NCBI RefSeq assembly: GCF_016599145.1
Contig: NZ_JAENKO010000008.1
Coordinates: 1 to 64,000 of the forward strand
From: Tomitella cavernea
Lineage (GTDB): Bacteria; Actinomycetota; Actinomycetes; Mycobacteriales; Mycobacteriaceae
Direction: 5' to 3'
Length of the DNA stretch: 64,000 bases
Program-made: the position numbers and the translations under genes
Shown: positions 40,039 through 49,338 of the stretch, piece by piece
Layout of the letters: every line of letters starts with the position of its first letter
How positions within the stretch are numbered: position 1 is the stretch's first letter
Notes under the pieces: generated by a model
What the model was told of the DNA's origin: nothing
Databases searched by the model: none
What the model saw: the letters and a program-made list of their open reading frames with translations, nothing else

Positions 40039-40820
40039 GCCGTCACCCCCGCGGCCATGCGGGCTGTACGGCGGATGCCGGTCCTCGCGCGTCCTGCACC
40101 ACCCGCACGCCGGAGAGCCGATGCGCGCCGGGATCCGCGGACCGCCCCCCGCGCCCCGGATCCGGCGGCGAACACGGCGCCCGCGGCGCCGACCCCGCCG
40201 AGCGCGTACAACCCGACGTCCTCGTGCAGGGGAACGCCGTAGCCCTGCCGCCAGGAATTGACGTCGACCGCGGCCGCGGCCGCGTCGGCCGCCGCGCGGC
40301 AAACGGTCTCGTGCGGTGCGCAGACGGCGTGGAGCCGCTCCGCGAGCTGCGCGTCGAGGCCGCGCCGGGCCCACGGGCCCAGTTGCAGGCCCTGCGCGTC
40401 GGCATAGCGCAGCAGGTCGTAGCCCAGGTCGTGCGCGCGGCATGCGCCCGCGAAGGATGCGGGAAGAGGCACCGGCGAGGAGCAGCCGCCGGCGGGGTTC
40501 ACGAGCATCCCGTCCTCCACGGCCGGCCGGTACCCCGCGTATGCGGGGAATCCCGGGGGCATCCGGCGGAGCGCGGTGTGCGCGTCGGCGTGCAGCAACG
40601 CGTCGACGGCGCGGACGGCGTCCGAGGCGGCACCGTCGTCTCCGTCGACCTCCGCGGCCTGGACTGGCAGGGCGAAGGCGAGCGCAAGCGTCGCGGCCGC
40701 CGCGATGAGCGTGAATGCGGCCGCGGCGAAGACGATCCGCGCGGCGCGGCGCGTCCGGTGTGCGCGAGTGCGGCGTGGAGAGGCGAGAGGGCAACCCGCG
40801 GCCCGCGGTGGTGTGTGCAT
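40035..40820 (-). CDS. Exported phospholipase A2-like protein
   Basis: 261 residues. An N-terminal basic stretch and one hydrophobic segment (about 29-54, VFAAAAFTLIAAAATLALAF) form a signal or anchor. The segment ACRAHDLGYDLLRYADAQG has the catalytic His-Asp pair of prokaryotic phospholipase A2 (CxxHDxxY), and the nearby Cys residues could form disulfides. A second hydrophobic segment lies near 215-230. The Ca-binding loop is not obvious, so activity is inferred. TAGCGT (40833-40828) ends seven bases before the ATG; leaderless. Confidence 0.75.
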   Translation of the reverse strand: MHTPPRAAGCPLASPRRTRAHRTRRAARIVFAAAAFTLIAAAATLALAFALPVQAAEVDGDDGAASDAVRAVDALLHADAHTALRRMPPGFPAYAGYRPAVEDGMLVNPAGGCSSPVPLPASFAGACRAHDLGYDLLRYADAQGLQLGPWARRGLDAQLAERLHAVCAPHETVCRAAADAAAAAVDVNSWRQGYGVPLHEDVGLYALGGVGAAGAVFAAGSGARGAVRGSRRASALRRAGGAGRARTGIRRTARMAAGVTA

Positions 40821-40985
40821 GCCAGTGACGCTAGGAACGGCCGGCGGAAGGGCACATCACGCGGATGGGCTGTTCCCGGCGGCACCGGCGGGGTGTGCGG
40901 GAGCGTGCGGCTCACCCCCCGGTGGCGGGTCGTCTGATACCGGAGAGTGATGTGCGTGCAGGGTGCCGAACTTAGACTCGGGCGC

Positions 40986-42344
40986 GTGAGGTTTCGGCGG
41001 CGGGCGCGCGGACGCGACCAGGACGGCGTGGATCGCAGGCGCCGTCTCCCGCGGCGGCGTCGCGCGGCCGACGGCCCGTCGCGCAGGGAACTCCGCGCGC
41101 GGCGGCGTGCGGAGAAGCGCGCGGCCTCGAAGCCCCGACGGGGCGCGCGCCGCGTGCGGGCCGCTTTCGCCGGACGCGGCGAGGTCACCCTCATCGTGGT
41201 GGTCACGGCGACCCTCTATGCGGTCGCATGGCCGACGCTGCACCTCACCCATCAGGTGCCCGCGCCGCTGCAGCCGCTGATCGCCGCGCTCGCCGCGTTC
41301 CCTTTCCTGGTGGTGCGCGCCAATCCCGTGCTGGGCTGGAGCATCTCGATCGCGGCGGCCATCGTCATCCCGGTGGCGTTCGACTCCACGCCCGAGGCGC
41401 CCGGCGGGCCGCCGTGGCAGGTGGTGCACATACTCGTCCTGCTGGCCTTGTACATAGCTGTGTGCCTGACGGAGCAACGCGAGCGGGTGGCCGCCGTGTG
41501 GGTCGGCACCGTCGTCGTTTTCGCCGTGTACGCGCCGGGCTCCGACTGGTTCGGCTGGGTGGTGGGGCTCACCACGATCCTCGTGTTCACGGTGCTGTTG
41601 CGGCGGCTGTGGCTTTCGCGGCGCCAGCTCGAACGCCAGGAGGAGCTCAGCAGGGCGGAGCGCAGCCGCAGGGCGGTGCTCGAGGAGCGGGCGCGGATCG
41701 CCCGCGACCTGCACGACGTCGTCGCACACCACATGTCCCTCGTCGTGGTGCAGGCGCAGACGGCGCAGTACCGGATCGGCGGGCTCAAGCCGGAGACGAC
41801 AGCCGAGTTCGATTCGATCGCCGGCACCGCGCGCGAGGCGCTCGACGAGGTGCGTGCGATGCTCGGGGTGCTGCGCAGCGACGAGCACATGGCAGAGCGC
41901 GCGCCGCAGCCGGGCGTCGACAGGATCGGCGAACTGGTCGAGGGGAGCCGGCGCGCAGGCATCGACGCCCGCTTTGGGGTGACTGGCGACACCGCACGCA
42001 TCCGTACCGCCGCGGGCGTTGTTCTGTATCGGATCGTGCAGGAGTCGCTGTCCAACGCGTCCCGGCATGCGCCGGGCTCGCGGGTGCGGGTAACGCTGCG
42101 GGTGGCCGACGGCGACGAGGAGGCGGTGGTGGAGATCGTGAACGGACCGGCGCGCACGTGGGCGGCGGAACCAGGCGTGGCTGCGGAGACGGACGGTGCG
42201 GCGGGCGGCGGCAATGGGATCCGGGGGATGCGGGAACGCGCCGCCGCGGTAGGCGGAACGCTGTCAGCGGAGCCGACCGACGATGGCGGTTTCGTCGTGC
42301 GCGCGACGCTCTCGATCGTCGAGACCGCGCGTCAGGCAGGATGA
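40986..42344 (+). CDS. Sensor histidine kinase (HisKA_3 / NarX-DesK type)
   Basis: 452 residues. A very basic first 60 residues, then about five membrane segments (VTLIVVVTATLYAVAWPTLH through VVGLTTILVFTVLL), a dimerisation helix with the phospho-accepting His in RIARDLHDVVAHHMSLVVVQ, and an HATPase domain (YRIVQESLSNASRHAPGS; GNGIRGMRERAAAVGG). No large extracellular sensor domain is seen, so it may sense through the membrane. GTG 40986 is used because TAGACT (40973-40978) lies seven bases before it; ATG 40947 is alternative. Confidence 0.9.
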   Translation: MRFRRRARGRDQDGVDRRRRLPRRRRAADGPSRRELRARRRAEKRAASKPRRGARRVRAAFAGRGEVTLIVVVTATLYAVAWPTLHLTHQVPAPLQPLIAALAAFPFLVVRANPVLGWSISIAAAIVIPVAFDSTPEAPGGPPWQVVHILVLLALYIAVCLTEQRERVAAVWVGTVVVFAVYAPGSDWFGWVVGLTTILVFTVLLRRLWLSRRQLERQEELSRAERSRRAVLEERARIARDLHDVVAHHMSLVVVQAQTAQYRIGGLKPETTAEFDSIAGTAREALDEVRAMLGVLRSDEHMAERAPQPGVDRIGELVEGSRRAGIDARFGVTGDTARIRTAAGVVLYRIVQESLSNASRHAPGSRVRVTLRVADGDEEAVVEIVNGPARTWAAEPGVAAETDGAAGGGNGIRGMRERAAAVGGTLSAEPTDDGGFVVRATLSIVETARQAG

Positions 42345-42348
42345 TCCG

Positions 42349-43011
42349 GTGACGACCACGGTGTTTATCGCGGACGACCAGGCGATGGTCCGGCAGGGTT
42401 TCGGCGCGCTGCTGGCGGCCCAGCCCGACATCAGCGTCGTGGGGGACGCGGCCGACGGGCGTGCGGCGGTCGCCGAGGTGCGTCGCTTGCGGCCCGACGT
42501 GGTGCTGATGGACGTGCGCATGCCGGAGATGAACGGCATCGACGCCGCCCGCGACATCATGGACGCGCACCTCTATCCGCCGGTGCGCGTCCTGATGCTC
42601 ACCACCTTCGACATCGACGACTATGTCTACGACGCGCTGCGTGCCGGGGCGAGCGGCTTTCTGCTCAAGGACGCGCCCGCCGACGAGCTGGTGCGCGCCG
42701 TGCGGGTGGTCGCGGGCGGCGATGCGCTACTGGCGCCGTCCATCACCCGGCGGATGATCAGCGAATCGGTACGCCGGCGCTCCGCAGCCCGGTCCGTGCC
42801 GTCGGGGCTCAAAGAGCTCACGCCGCGGGAACGCGAAGTGCTCGAACACGTCGCGCGCGGGCTGTCCAACGGCGAGATCGCCCAGGCGCTGTTCCTGTCC
42901 GAGCAGACGGTGAAGACCCACGTGGGAAAGGTGCTCGCCAAGCTGGGTTTGCGCGACAGGGCCCAGGCGGTGGTGGTGGCCTACGAGAGCGGCGTCGTCA
43001 CCCCGGGGTGA
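42349..43011 (+). CDS. NarL/LuxR-type response regulator
   Basis: 220 residues. Receiver domain with acidic pair DD (VFIADDQAMVR), phospho-acceptor D55 (VVLMDVRMPEMNG) and conserved LLKDAPADEL; C-terminal LuxR helix-turn-helix LTPREREVLEHVARGLSNGE ... SEQTVKTHVGKVLAKLGLRD. It pairs with the kinase 5 bp upstream. Targets unknown; the nearest candidates are the Gly-rich gene downstream and the divergent phospholipase/abhydrolase operon. Confidence 0.94.
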   Translation: MTTTVFIADDQAMVRQGFGALLAAQPDISVVGDAADGRAAVAEVRRLRPDVVLMDVRMPEMNGIDAARDIMDAHLYPPVRVLMLTTFDIDDYVYDALRAGASGFLLKDAPADELVRAVRVVAGGDALLAPSITRRMISESVRRRSAARSVPSGLKELTPREREVLEHVARGLSNGEIAQALFLSEQTVKTHVGKVLAKLGLRDRAQAVVVAYESGVVTPG

Positions 43012-43148
43012 GCGCGTGCTGAGTAGTGCTGCGCCCGACGATCAAGTGTTTTCTGCTCGTTTCAGGCCGTCGGCGTGCACTTTTCGCTTGGTCGCCGCGT
43101 GTTCGGCGTCCACCGTTGCGTTATTAGATCGTAATCAAATTCTGTTGA

Positions 43149-43174
43149 ATACATCCGCCATTTGGCGGATGTAT
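43149..43174. promoter_or_regulatory. 26-bp perfect palindrome in AT-rich region
   Basis: Arms ATACATCCGCCA (43149-43160) and TGGCGGATGTAT (43163-43174) are perfectly complementary with a two-base centre. Surrounding bases 43115-43150 are AT-rich. It lies 62 bp upstream of the glycine-rich gene and 138 bp after the response regulator stop, so it is either an operator or a terminator stem. Confidence 0.6.
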
Positions 43175-43235
43175 CGCGGCCGCGCCCGGCGCATGGTGAA
43201 GGAGTCCATCGGAATCCGAGTGTGGGGAGAACGCG

Positions 43236-44159
43236 ATGTATCGACGTCGATCGGCCGGCAGGACGGCCGCGAAGGCGGGGGTGGGGTTCGCGACGATGGC
43301 GCTCGCCGGCGCCGCGGCGGTGGCGCTGCCTGAGGCTGCCGGAGCGGCCCCGCTGCCCGAGAACTGCACCTCGTACACGCCGCCGTTCGCCGCGACGCGG
43401 GTGGTGTGCGAGTTCGACTACACCGGCGCGGCGCAGACCTTCCACGTGCCCGACGGGGTGAGCGAGCTCGACGTGACGGCGGTCGGGGGGCAAGGGGGTG
43501 CAAGCAGCAACGCGAAGGGAGGGGTTGGTGCGAAGGTGTCAGGTACTGTCGACGTCGATTCCGGCACCGACGTCAATGTGATGGTGGCAGGAGATGGGGG
43601 CCTGCCTGGTGGTGGATTCAATGGTGGTGGCGAAGGGGGTCCGGATCCGGCTCACATTACCGACTACTACGGCGGCGGTGGCGGCGGAGCGTCGGATATT
43701 CGTACGAGCAGTGCGCTTGACTCGAGATTGATTGTCGCGGCGGGTGGCGGCGGTGGTGGCAACTATCGCAACGGCGGCGATGCCGGCCGGCCCGGTGGTG
43801 GGGATGGCGGCGGTCAGCCTGGCTCCATGACTTCGGGGGGCGCTGGAGGTGGGAATGTGAATATCGGCAATCCGGGCAGCAAGGGTGTCGGCGGCGACGG
43901 AATACACCTCAATGGAGCCTGGCCGTCGTCAGGCGGGGGCGGCGGCGGATTCTTCGGCGGTGGTGGCGGAGGTGTTTCCGACACCGAGCTTTACGGCGGC
44001 GGCGGGGGCGGCGGCTCGTCGCTGGTGCCCGGAGGCGGCTCGATGACCCTTGCCGGCGAGGACGAGGCGCCGTCAGTGACCATCTCCTACACGATCTGCA
44101 CCGGTTCGGTGTGCCAGATGGCCGGGAGCCTGGGGAATCTCTTCGGTTCGCTCAGCTGA
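43236..44159 (+). CDS. Secreted glycine-rich protein
   Basis: 307 residues. A signal peptide (AAKAGVGFATMALAGAAAVA, cleavage near AGAAP at about 38) is followed by a short beta-rich part with two cysteines (ENCTSYTPPFAATRVVCEFD), then about 170 residues rich in Gly (GGGGGGASDIRTSS, GGGGGGGFFGGGGGGVSD type runs). This resembles the glycine-rich domain of PF12810-like proteins found on bacterial surfaces. Codon use is less GC-biased than neighbours in the Gly-rich part (many GGT), suggesting transfer or relaxed selection. RBS GGGGAG. It is not a PE_PGRS protein: no PE domain. Confidence 0.8.
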   Translation: MYRRRSAGRTAAKAGVGFATMALAGAAAVALPEAAGAAPLPENCTSYTPPFAATRVVCEFDYTGAAQTFHVPDGVSELDVTAVGGQGGASSNAKGGVGAKVSGTVDVDSGTDVNVMVAGDGGLPGGGFNGGGEGGPDPAHITDYYGGGGGGASDIRTSSALDSRLIVAAGGGGGGNYRNGGDAGRPGGGDGGGQPGSMTSGGAGGGNVNIGNPGSKGVGGDGIHLNGAWPSSGGGGGGFFGGGGGGVSDTELYGGGGGGGSSLVPGGGSMTLAGEDEAPSVTISYTICTGSVCQMAGSLGNLFGSLS

Positions 44160-44179
44160 CAGGATGGACACCGCCGCTC

Positions 44180-44234
44180 GATCAAGCGATCCGGGTACTT
44201 CGCAGCGCCCCGGATGTACCCGGATTGCTTGATC
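44180..44234 (+). terminator. Large hairpin after glycine-rich gene
   Basis: Arms 44180-44197 and 44217-44234 pair at 17 of 18 positions (GATCAAGCGATCCGGGTA against TACCCGGATTGCTTGATC), with a further C-G pair outside and a 19-base loop. It starts 20 bp after the gene's stop and 70 bp before pfkA. Terminator or leader structure; no U-tract. Confidence 0.6.
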
Positions 44235-44303
44235 GGCACGCCGGTGCGCGATTCCGCCGACCGCAACCGTGCCGCGCTGGCAGGCTGGGTGCCGGAGGTG
44301 GTC

Positions 44304-45344
44304 ATGGCCATGCGTATCGGAATCCTCACCGGCGGAGGCGACTGCCCTGGCCTCAACGCCGCGATCCGCGGCATCACCCGGTCGGCGCTCGACCAGTACG
44401 GGTCGACGGTGGTCGGCTTCCATGACGGCTGGCGCGGCCTGCTCACCGATAGCCGCAGGGAGATGTCCGGCGGCCAGCGGCTGGACCGCATCCTGCCGCG
44501 CGGGGGCACCATCCTGGGTACGGCGAGGGTGCATCCGGAGCGGCTCCGGGCCGGGCTGGGCGACATCCGCGCCACGCTCGAACGCAACCGGATCGACGCA
44601 CTGATCCCCATCGGCGGCGAGGGCACGCTCAAGGCCGCCCGGTGGCTCTCGGACGAGGGGGTCCCGGTGGTGGGCGTGCCCAAGACCATCGACAACGACA
44701 TCGGCGGCACCGACTACACCTTCGGGTTCGACACCGCGGTGTCGATCGCCACCGACGCGATGGACCGCCTGCACACCACTGCCGAATCGCATCGGCGGGT
44801 CATGCTCGTCGAGGTGATGGGCCGGCACACCGGGTGGATCGCGCTCCGCGCGGGCATCGCCACCGGCGCGCACATCATCACCATCCCCGAGGACCCGTTC
44901 GACATCGACGAGATCTGCGGGCTGATCCGGGCCCGCTTCGAGCGCGGGGACCGGCACGTGATCGGCGTCGTCGCCGAGGGTTCGGTCCCGCGCGAGGGCA
45001 GCGGGATGGCGCTGCGCGACGGCGGCGTCGACGAGTACGGGCACGAGATCTTCACCGGTGCGGCCGCGCAGATGGCCCCGCTCATCGAGCGGGCGGCCGG
45101 CGTGGAGGTGCGCACCACCGTGCTCGGCTACATCCAGCGCGGCGGCACGCCCAGTTCCTACGACCGGGTGCTGGCCAGCCGCCTCGGCGCGCACGCGGCG
45201 CGCGCGGTGCACGAGGGCCGCTTCGGGACGATGGCGGCGGTACGGGGCACGCGGATGGAACTGACCCCGTTGGCGGAGGCGGTGCGCGAGCTCAAGACGG
45301 TGCCGCTGGAGCTGTATCGGGAGGCGCGGATCTTCTTCGGCTGA
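44304..45344 (+). CDS. pfkA: ATP-dependent 6-phosphofructokinase
   Basis: 346 residues. [20 protein letters not shown] gives the phosphate loop, [15 protein letters not shown] the second site, and [20 protein letters not shown] the catalytic Asp (TIDND). The GGEGT motif has Gly where PPi-dependent enzymes have Asp (GGDD), so ATP is the likely phosphate donor (established for G104/K124-type enzymes). It phosphorylates fructose-6-phosphate in glycolysis. ATG 44304 is favoured by GGAGG five bases upstream; 44310 is possible. Confidence 0.95.
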   Translation: MAMRIGILTGGGDCPGLNAAIRGITRSALDQYGSTVVGFHDGWRGLLTDSRREMSGGQRLDRILPRGGTILGTARVHPERLRAGLGDIRATLERNRIDALIPIGGEGTLKAARWLSDEGVPVVGVPKTIDNDIGGTDYTFGFDTAVSIATDAMDRLHTTAESHRRVMLVEVMGRHTGWIALRAGIATGAHIITIPEDPFDIDEICGLIRARFERGDRHVIGVVAEGSVPREGSGMALRDGGVDEYGHEIFTGAAAQMAPLIERAAGVEVRTTVLGYIQRGGTPSSYDRVLASRLGAHAARAVHEGRFGTMAAVRGTRMELTPLAEAVRELKTVPLELYREARIFFG

Positions 45345-45417
45345 GCGCGCGGGCAGCGCCGTGGGGGAGGGCGCGCCCGGTAGCCGGAGGGCGCCGCCGG
45401 GTGAATAGACTCGGGCC

Positions 45418-46926
45418 ATGACTGCAGCCACCGCCGCCAAGCTCATGTCCTACGACGACGTGATCGGACGCTTCGACCCGGTCCTGGGCATGGAGGTCCA
45501 CGTGGAGCTGGGCACCGCCACCAAGATGTTCTGCGGGTGCCCCACCGCGTTCGGTGCCGCACCGAACACCCAGGTGTGCCCGGTGTGCTTGGCGCTTCCG
45601 GGGGCGCTGCCGGTGGTCAACGACAAGGCCGTGGAGATGGCCGTGCGCATCGGTCTGGCGCTGAACTGCTCGATCACGCCGTGGGGCCGGTTCGCGCGCA
45701 AGAACTACTTCTACCCCGACCAGCCGAAGAACTACCAGATCTCGCAGTACGACGAGCCCATCGCCACCGAGGGGGTCCTCGACGTGGTGCTCGACGACGG
45801 CGAGACGTTCCGTGTGGAGATCGAGCGCGCCCACATGGAAGAGGACACCGGCAAGCTCACGCACGTCGGCGGCGAGACCGGGCGCATCCACGGGGCCAGC
45901 CATTCGCTCATCGACTACAACCGCGCCGGCGTGCCGCTGGTGGAGATCGTCACCAAACCCGTCGTCGGTGCCGGCGAGCGCGCGCCGGAGGTGGCGCGCG
46001 CCTACGTGACGGCGCTGCGTGACCTGCTCAAGGCGCTCGAGGTCTCGGACGTCCGCATGGACCAGGGTTCGCTGCGCTGCGACGCCAACGTGTCGTTGAT
46101 GGGCAAGGGTGCCGCAGAGTTCGGCACGCGCACGGAGACGAAGAACGTCAACTCGCTCAAGTCGGTGGAGGTGGCGGTGCGTTACGAGATGCGCCGCCAG
46201 GGCGCGGTGCTCGCCGGTGGCGGCGAAGTGACCCAGGAGACCCGCCACTTCCAGGAGGCCGACGGCAGCACCCGCCAGGGCCGCCGCAAGGAGACGGCGG
46301 AGGACTACCGCTACTTCCCGGAACCCGACCTGCAGCCCGTCGCCCCCGACGCCGCCTGGGTGGAGGAGCTGCGAGCGACGCTGCCGGAGATGCCGTGGCT
46401 GCGCCGGGCCCGCATCCAGGAGCAGTGGGGGCTCTCGGCGGAGGAGATGCGTGACCTCGTCAACGCCGGCGCGCTCGACCTCATCGCGGCCACGGCGGAT
46501 GCCGGCGCCCCCGCGGACGCGGCCCGCTCGTGGTGGGTGTCCTACCTGAGTCAACAGGCCAATGCCCGGGGCACGGAGCTCGCGGAGCTGCCGATCACCC
46601 CGGTGCAGGTGGCGGAGGTGATCGGCCTGGTGGCCGACGGCAAGCTCACGAACAAGCTGGCACGCCAGGTGGTCGACGGCGTGCTGGCGGGCGAGGGCGG
46701 CCCCGCGCAGGTGATGGCCGACCGCGGCCTCGAGGTGGTGCGTGACGACGATGCCCTGCAGAAGGCGGTCGACGCGGCGCTCGCCGCCAATCCGGACATC
46801 GTCGAGAAGATCAAGGGCGGCAAGGTGAAGGCTGCGGGCAAGATCGTCGGCGACGTCATGAAGGCCACGCGCGGCCAGGCCGACCCGGCGCGCGTCCAGG
46901 AGCTCGTCCTCGCGGCCTGCTCCTGA
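45418..46926 (+). CDS. gatB: Asp/Glu-tRNA amidotransferase subunit B
   Basis: 502 residues. [20 protein letters not shown], zinc-site cysteines [26 protein letters not shown], and [20 protein letters not shown] are diagnostic of GatB; the tail domain ([17 protein letters not shown]) binds tRNA. It activates mischarged Glu-tRNA(Gln)/Asp-tRNA(Asn) for amidation. TAGACT (45406-45411) is six bases before the ATG, predicting its own leaderless transcript although pfkA ends only 73 bp upstream. Confidence 0.97.
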   Translation: MTAATAAKLMSYDDVIGRFDPVLGMEVHVELGTATKMFCGCPTAFGAAPNTQVCPVCLALPGALPVVNDKAVEMAVRIGLALNCSITPWGRFARKNYFYPDQPKNYQISQYDEPIATEGVLDVVLDDGETFRVEIERAHMEEDTGKLTHVGGETGRIHGASHSLIDYNRAGVPLVEIVTKPVVGAGERAPEVARAYVTALRDLLKALEVSDVRMDQGSLRCDANVSLMGKGAAEFGTRTETKNVNSLKSVEVAVRYEMRRQGAVLAGGGEVTQETRHFQEADGSTRQGRRKETAEDYRYFPEPDLQPVAPDAAWVEELRATLPEMPWLRRARIQEQWGLSAEEMRDLVNAGALDLIAATADAGAPADAARSWWVSYLSQQANARGTELAELPITPVQVAEVIGLVADGKLTNKLARQVVDGVLAGEGGPAQVMADRGLEVVRDDDALQKAVDAALAANPDIVEKIKGGKVKAAGKIVGDVMKATRGQADPARVQELVLAACS

Positions 46927-46953
46927 GCGCCGGCGGCGCCCGCCGCCTCCGCG

Positions 46954-48120
46954 TCAGACCCGGCTGCCCCCGCCGCCGGCGAACGGGATGACCACCACCC
47001 GGTCGTCGGTGGCCACCGCGCCGCCCGAGGACTTGTTGACCGTCGCGCCCCAGATGGTGCCGTCGCCGGCGATGAGCGCCGCGCCGAAGTGACCGTACTT
47101 GTCCTCGGCGAGCACCAGCGGGTCGCCCGTGACTGCGCCGCTCTCCTTGCTCACGGTCACCGCGGCGACGGACTTCGCGCCGTCGAGGGCGGTGACCACG
47201 GTGCCGTCCGCGGCCGCGCAGCCGCCGACCCCCGGCTTGTCCGGCCACGACCACACGAGGGTGGGCGTCGAGCCGTCCGCGGCGATCCGCTGCAGCCGGT
47301 CCATTGTCGGCGCACGGTCGGTGATCCACAGCGCGCCGGTCTGCGGATCGCGGCACAACCCGCCCGCAGCGCCGAACCCGGCGGCGACCACTGCCGGATT
47401 CCGTGCTCCCGGCGCAGGGTCCTGCACGCGCAGCAGTTTTCCGGAAAGGGACGCCGGATCGGCGCCGCCGCCCGCGTCGCCGGTGAGGACCGTCAGCTGG
47501 CGGGGCTCGGTGAATGCCAGGTCGCCAGCGTTGCCGGTGGGCCCCTTGGGGATCCCCGTGAGGATGGGCTTGGGTGCGTCGCCCTGGGTGAAGCGGACCA
47601 CACGGTTGTCCTGCGGCGTGGTGATGTAGGCGTAGACGAGGTGGTCCTCGGCGAACGTGGGCGACAGTGCAAGCCCGGTGAGCCCGCCGTCGCCGGCCGG
47701 GTCGACGGGGATGCGTGCGAACTCGGTGGGGTCGCCGTCGCGCGGGACTGCCATGATCCGCCCCGTGGTCCGCTCGGCGACGAGCGCGGTGCGACCGTCC
47801 GGCAGCATCGCCATGGCCCCGGTGGTGTCGAGGCAGGTGGCGATTACCGACGGGTCGGGGTCGTCGCATGGGCCGGCGGGCGGCGGCGGGGTAGGGCTCT
47901 GCCCCGGCGGCGGGGGCGGCTGCGGCGCCTGCCCGGGGGGCGGCCGGTCCGGTTCGATCCCCGCGCCGGACACGGTCTCCGGAACGGCGTGGAACGGTGC
48001 GGTCTCCGCGCCGCCGAAGCGCGCGCAACCGGTGAGCAGCCCCACCGCCGCGGCGGCCGCGGCGGCCCCCGTGGCCACCGACCTCAAGGTCCGCAGGCGC
48101 GTCGACGAGTTCCACTCCAC
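46954..48120 (-). CDS. lppZ: PQQ-dependent sugar dehydrogenase-like lipoprotein LppZ
   Basis: 388 residues. Signal sequence AAAVGLLTGCARF with lipobox Cys about 32, then a Pro-rich linker, then a six-bladed beta-propeller of the glucose/sorbosone dehydrogenase type (AMLPDGRTALVAERTTGRIM, GLTGLALSPTFAEDHLVYAY, LTVLTGDAGGG). Enzyme activity is unproven in this family. Same place as LppZ (Rv3006) between gatB and doxX. GTG 48120 is used: TAAGGT (48134-48129) ends eight bases before it. Convergent with gatB. Confidence 0.88.
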   Translation of the reverse strand: MEWNSSTRLRTLRSVATGAAAAAAAVGLLTGCARFGGAETAPFHAVPETVSGAGIEPDRPPPGQAPQPPPPPGQSPTPPPPAGPCDDPDPSVIATCLDTTGAMAMLPDGRTALVAERTTGRIMAVPRDGDPTEFARIPVDPAGDGGLTGLALSPTFAEDHLVYAYITTPQDNRVVRFTQGDAPKPILTGIPKGPTGNAGDLAFTEPRQLTVLTGDAGGGADPASLSGKLLRVQDPAPGARNPAVVAAGFGAAGGLCRDPQTGALWITDRAPTMDRLQRIAADGSTPTLVWSWPDKPGVGGCAAADGTVVTALDGAKSVAAVTVSKESGAVTGDPLVLAEDKYGHFGAALIAGDGTIWGATVNKSSGGAVATDDRVVVIPFAGGGGSRV

Positions 48121-48233
48121 GCCCGCCAACCTTACGGAACCCCCGGCGATCGGGCCCGTGCCGGGCCGTCGGCCGCCCGCCACGCCCTCGCGAGGTCCCC
48201 GACGGGGGCGTGCGCCCGTTCTAGTGTGGGGCT

Positions 48234-49208
48234 GTGAACGACGCATCCCGGCCGTCAGACGGCAACGACGCAGGCGATTTTCCGGCCACCGGCGGCTCCG
48301 CGCCGCAGCAGCCGCAGCAGGGCGGCGCCCGGACGGGGGCCGCGACGCACGAGAGCGGTGCGGACACCTCGGCGATGGGCGTGGGCACCAGCCCGTTCGA
48401 CGAACCCACCGGCGAGTTCCCGCCGGCCACGGGCGGCCCCGGGTGGAGCGGTATCGGTGGGGACGAGCCGGATCCGGAGACCCGGGTGATCCCGCACAGG
48501 CAGGTGATCAGCCGCGAGGACGACGTGTTCGGCCCCGGCGGGGACGAGCAGCAGACCACGCGCATCCCCTCGTACGAGGAACTGAGCACGGGGGCGCCGG
48601 ACCCCGCCCGGCGCGAACCCGCCGACATCGCCGCCGCGATGGACCAGGCGCTGACGGACTCCCCGGCGAAGGCCAAGCGCGGCACCCTCGACATCGGCCT
48701 GCTGGTGATCCGCGTGGTGCTCGGCGGCATCCTGTTCGCCCACGGGTTGCAGAAGCTCACCGGCAATTGGGGCGGCCCCGACCTGGACGGGTTCCGCACC
48801 GTCCTGGAGTCCGGCGGCTTCAACTACGCGCACGCGCTCTCGATCGCGGGCCCTGTCGGCGAGGTGGTCGTGGGTGCGCTGCTGGTGGTGGGGTTCCTCA
48901 CGCCGCTGGCGGCCGCGGGCGCGGTGGCGATCCTCATCAACGCGTGGTGCTTCATGCAGGCGTCGACGCCGGGCCTGCAGTTCTTCACGAACCAATCCGG
49001 GGCGGCCGGCTCGGGCGTGGAGTTCGAGACGATGCTGCTCGCCGCGGCCGTGGGCATCACCCTCACCGGCGCGGGCCTCCTGTCGCTGGATGTCAAGCGC
49101 GGGTGGACGAGGCGGCCGTTCCTCGGCTCGTTCGCGTTCCTCCTGCTCGGCGTCGCGGCGGGCGTGGTGATCTGGGTGGTCTTCAACGGGGCCAACCCCT
49201 TCGCCTGA
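48234..49208 (+). CDS. doxX: DoxX-family membrane protein
   Basis: 324 residues. The first 150 residues are hydrophilic and disordered (Gly, Pro, Gln, Thr). Four membrane segments follow: IGLLVIRVVLGGILFAHGLQ, GPVGEVVVGALLVVGFLT, ETMLLAAAVGITLTGAGLL and FLLLGVAAGVVIWVVF, typical of DoxX. In M. tuberculosis DoxX (Rv3005c) forms a membrane oxidoreductase complex with SodA and SseA against oxidative stress (established there); the same job is inferred. GTG 48234 lies six bases after TAGTGT (48222-48227). Confidence 0.92.
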   Translation: MNDASRPSDGNDAGDFPATGGSAPQQPQQGGARTGAATHESGADTSAMGVGTSPFDEPTGEFPPATGGPGWSGIGGDEPDPETRVIPHRQVISREDDVFGPGGDEQQTTRIPSYEELSTGAPDPARREPADIAAAMDQALTDSPAKAKRGTLDIGLLVIRVVLGGILFAHGLQKLTGNWGGPDLDGFRTVLESGGFNYAHALSIAGPVGEVVVGALLVVGFLTPLAAAGAVAILINAWCFMQASTPGLQFFTNQSGAAGSGVEFETMLLAAAVGITLTGAGLLSLDVKRGWTRRPFLGSFAFLLLGVAAGVVIWVVFNGANPFA

Positions 49209-49264
49209 CGGCCGGCGCATCCCCGGAGCGGCGGCGACGCCCGGGGCCTGAGGCCTGAGAAGCG

Positions 49265-49296
49265 GCGACGCCCTTCCCCGCGGGGAAGGGCGTCGC
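49265..49296. terminator. Bidirectional terminator between doxX and ilvD
   Basis: A perfect 16+16 bp palindrome: arms GCGACGCCCTTCCCCG (49265-49280) and CGGGGAAGGGCGTCGC (49281-49296). It stands between convergent genes. Confidence 0.85.
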
Positions 49297-49338
49297 GCTG
49301 GTGTCCCGTGCTGTCATCGGCGTCCCGGCGCCGGTGCC

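Noticed and set aside
43012-43148. A gene in the AT-rich space after the response regulator
   Set aside because: Short frames only, no RBS, and the composition suits a control region.
43236-44159. PE_PGRS-type protein
   Set aside because: Glycine runs look similar, but there is a normal signal peptide and no PE domain or GGAGGX repeat order.
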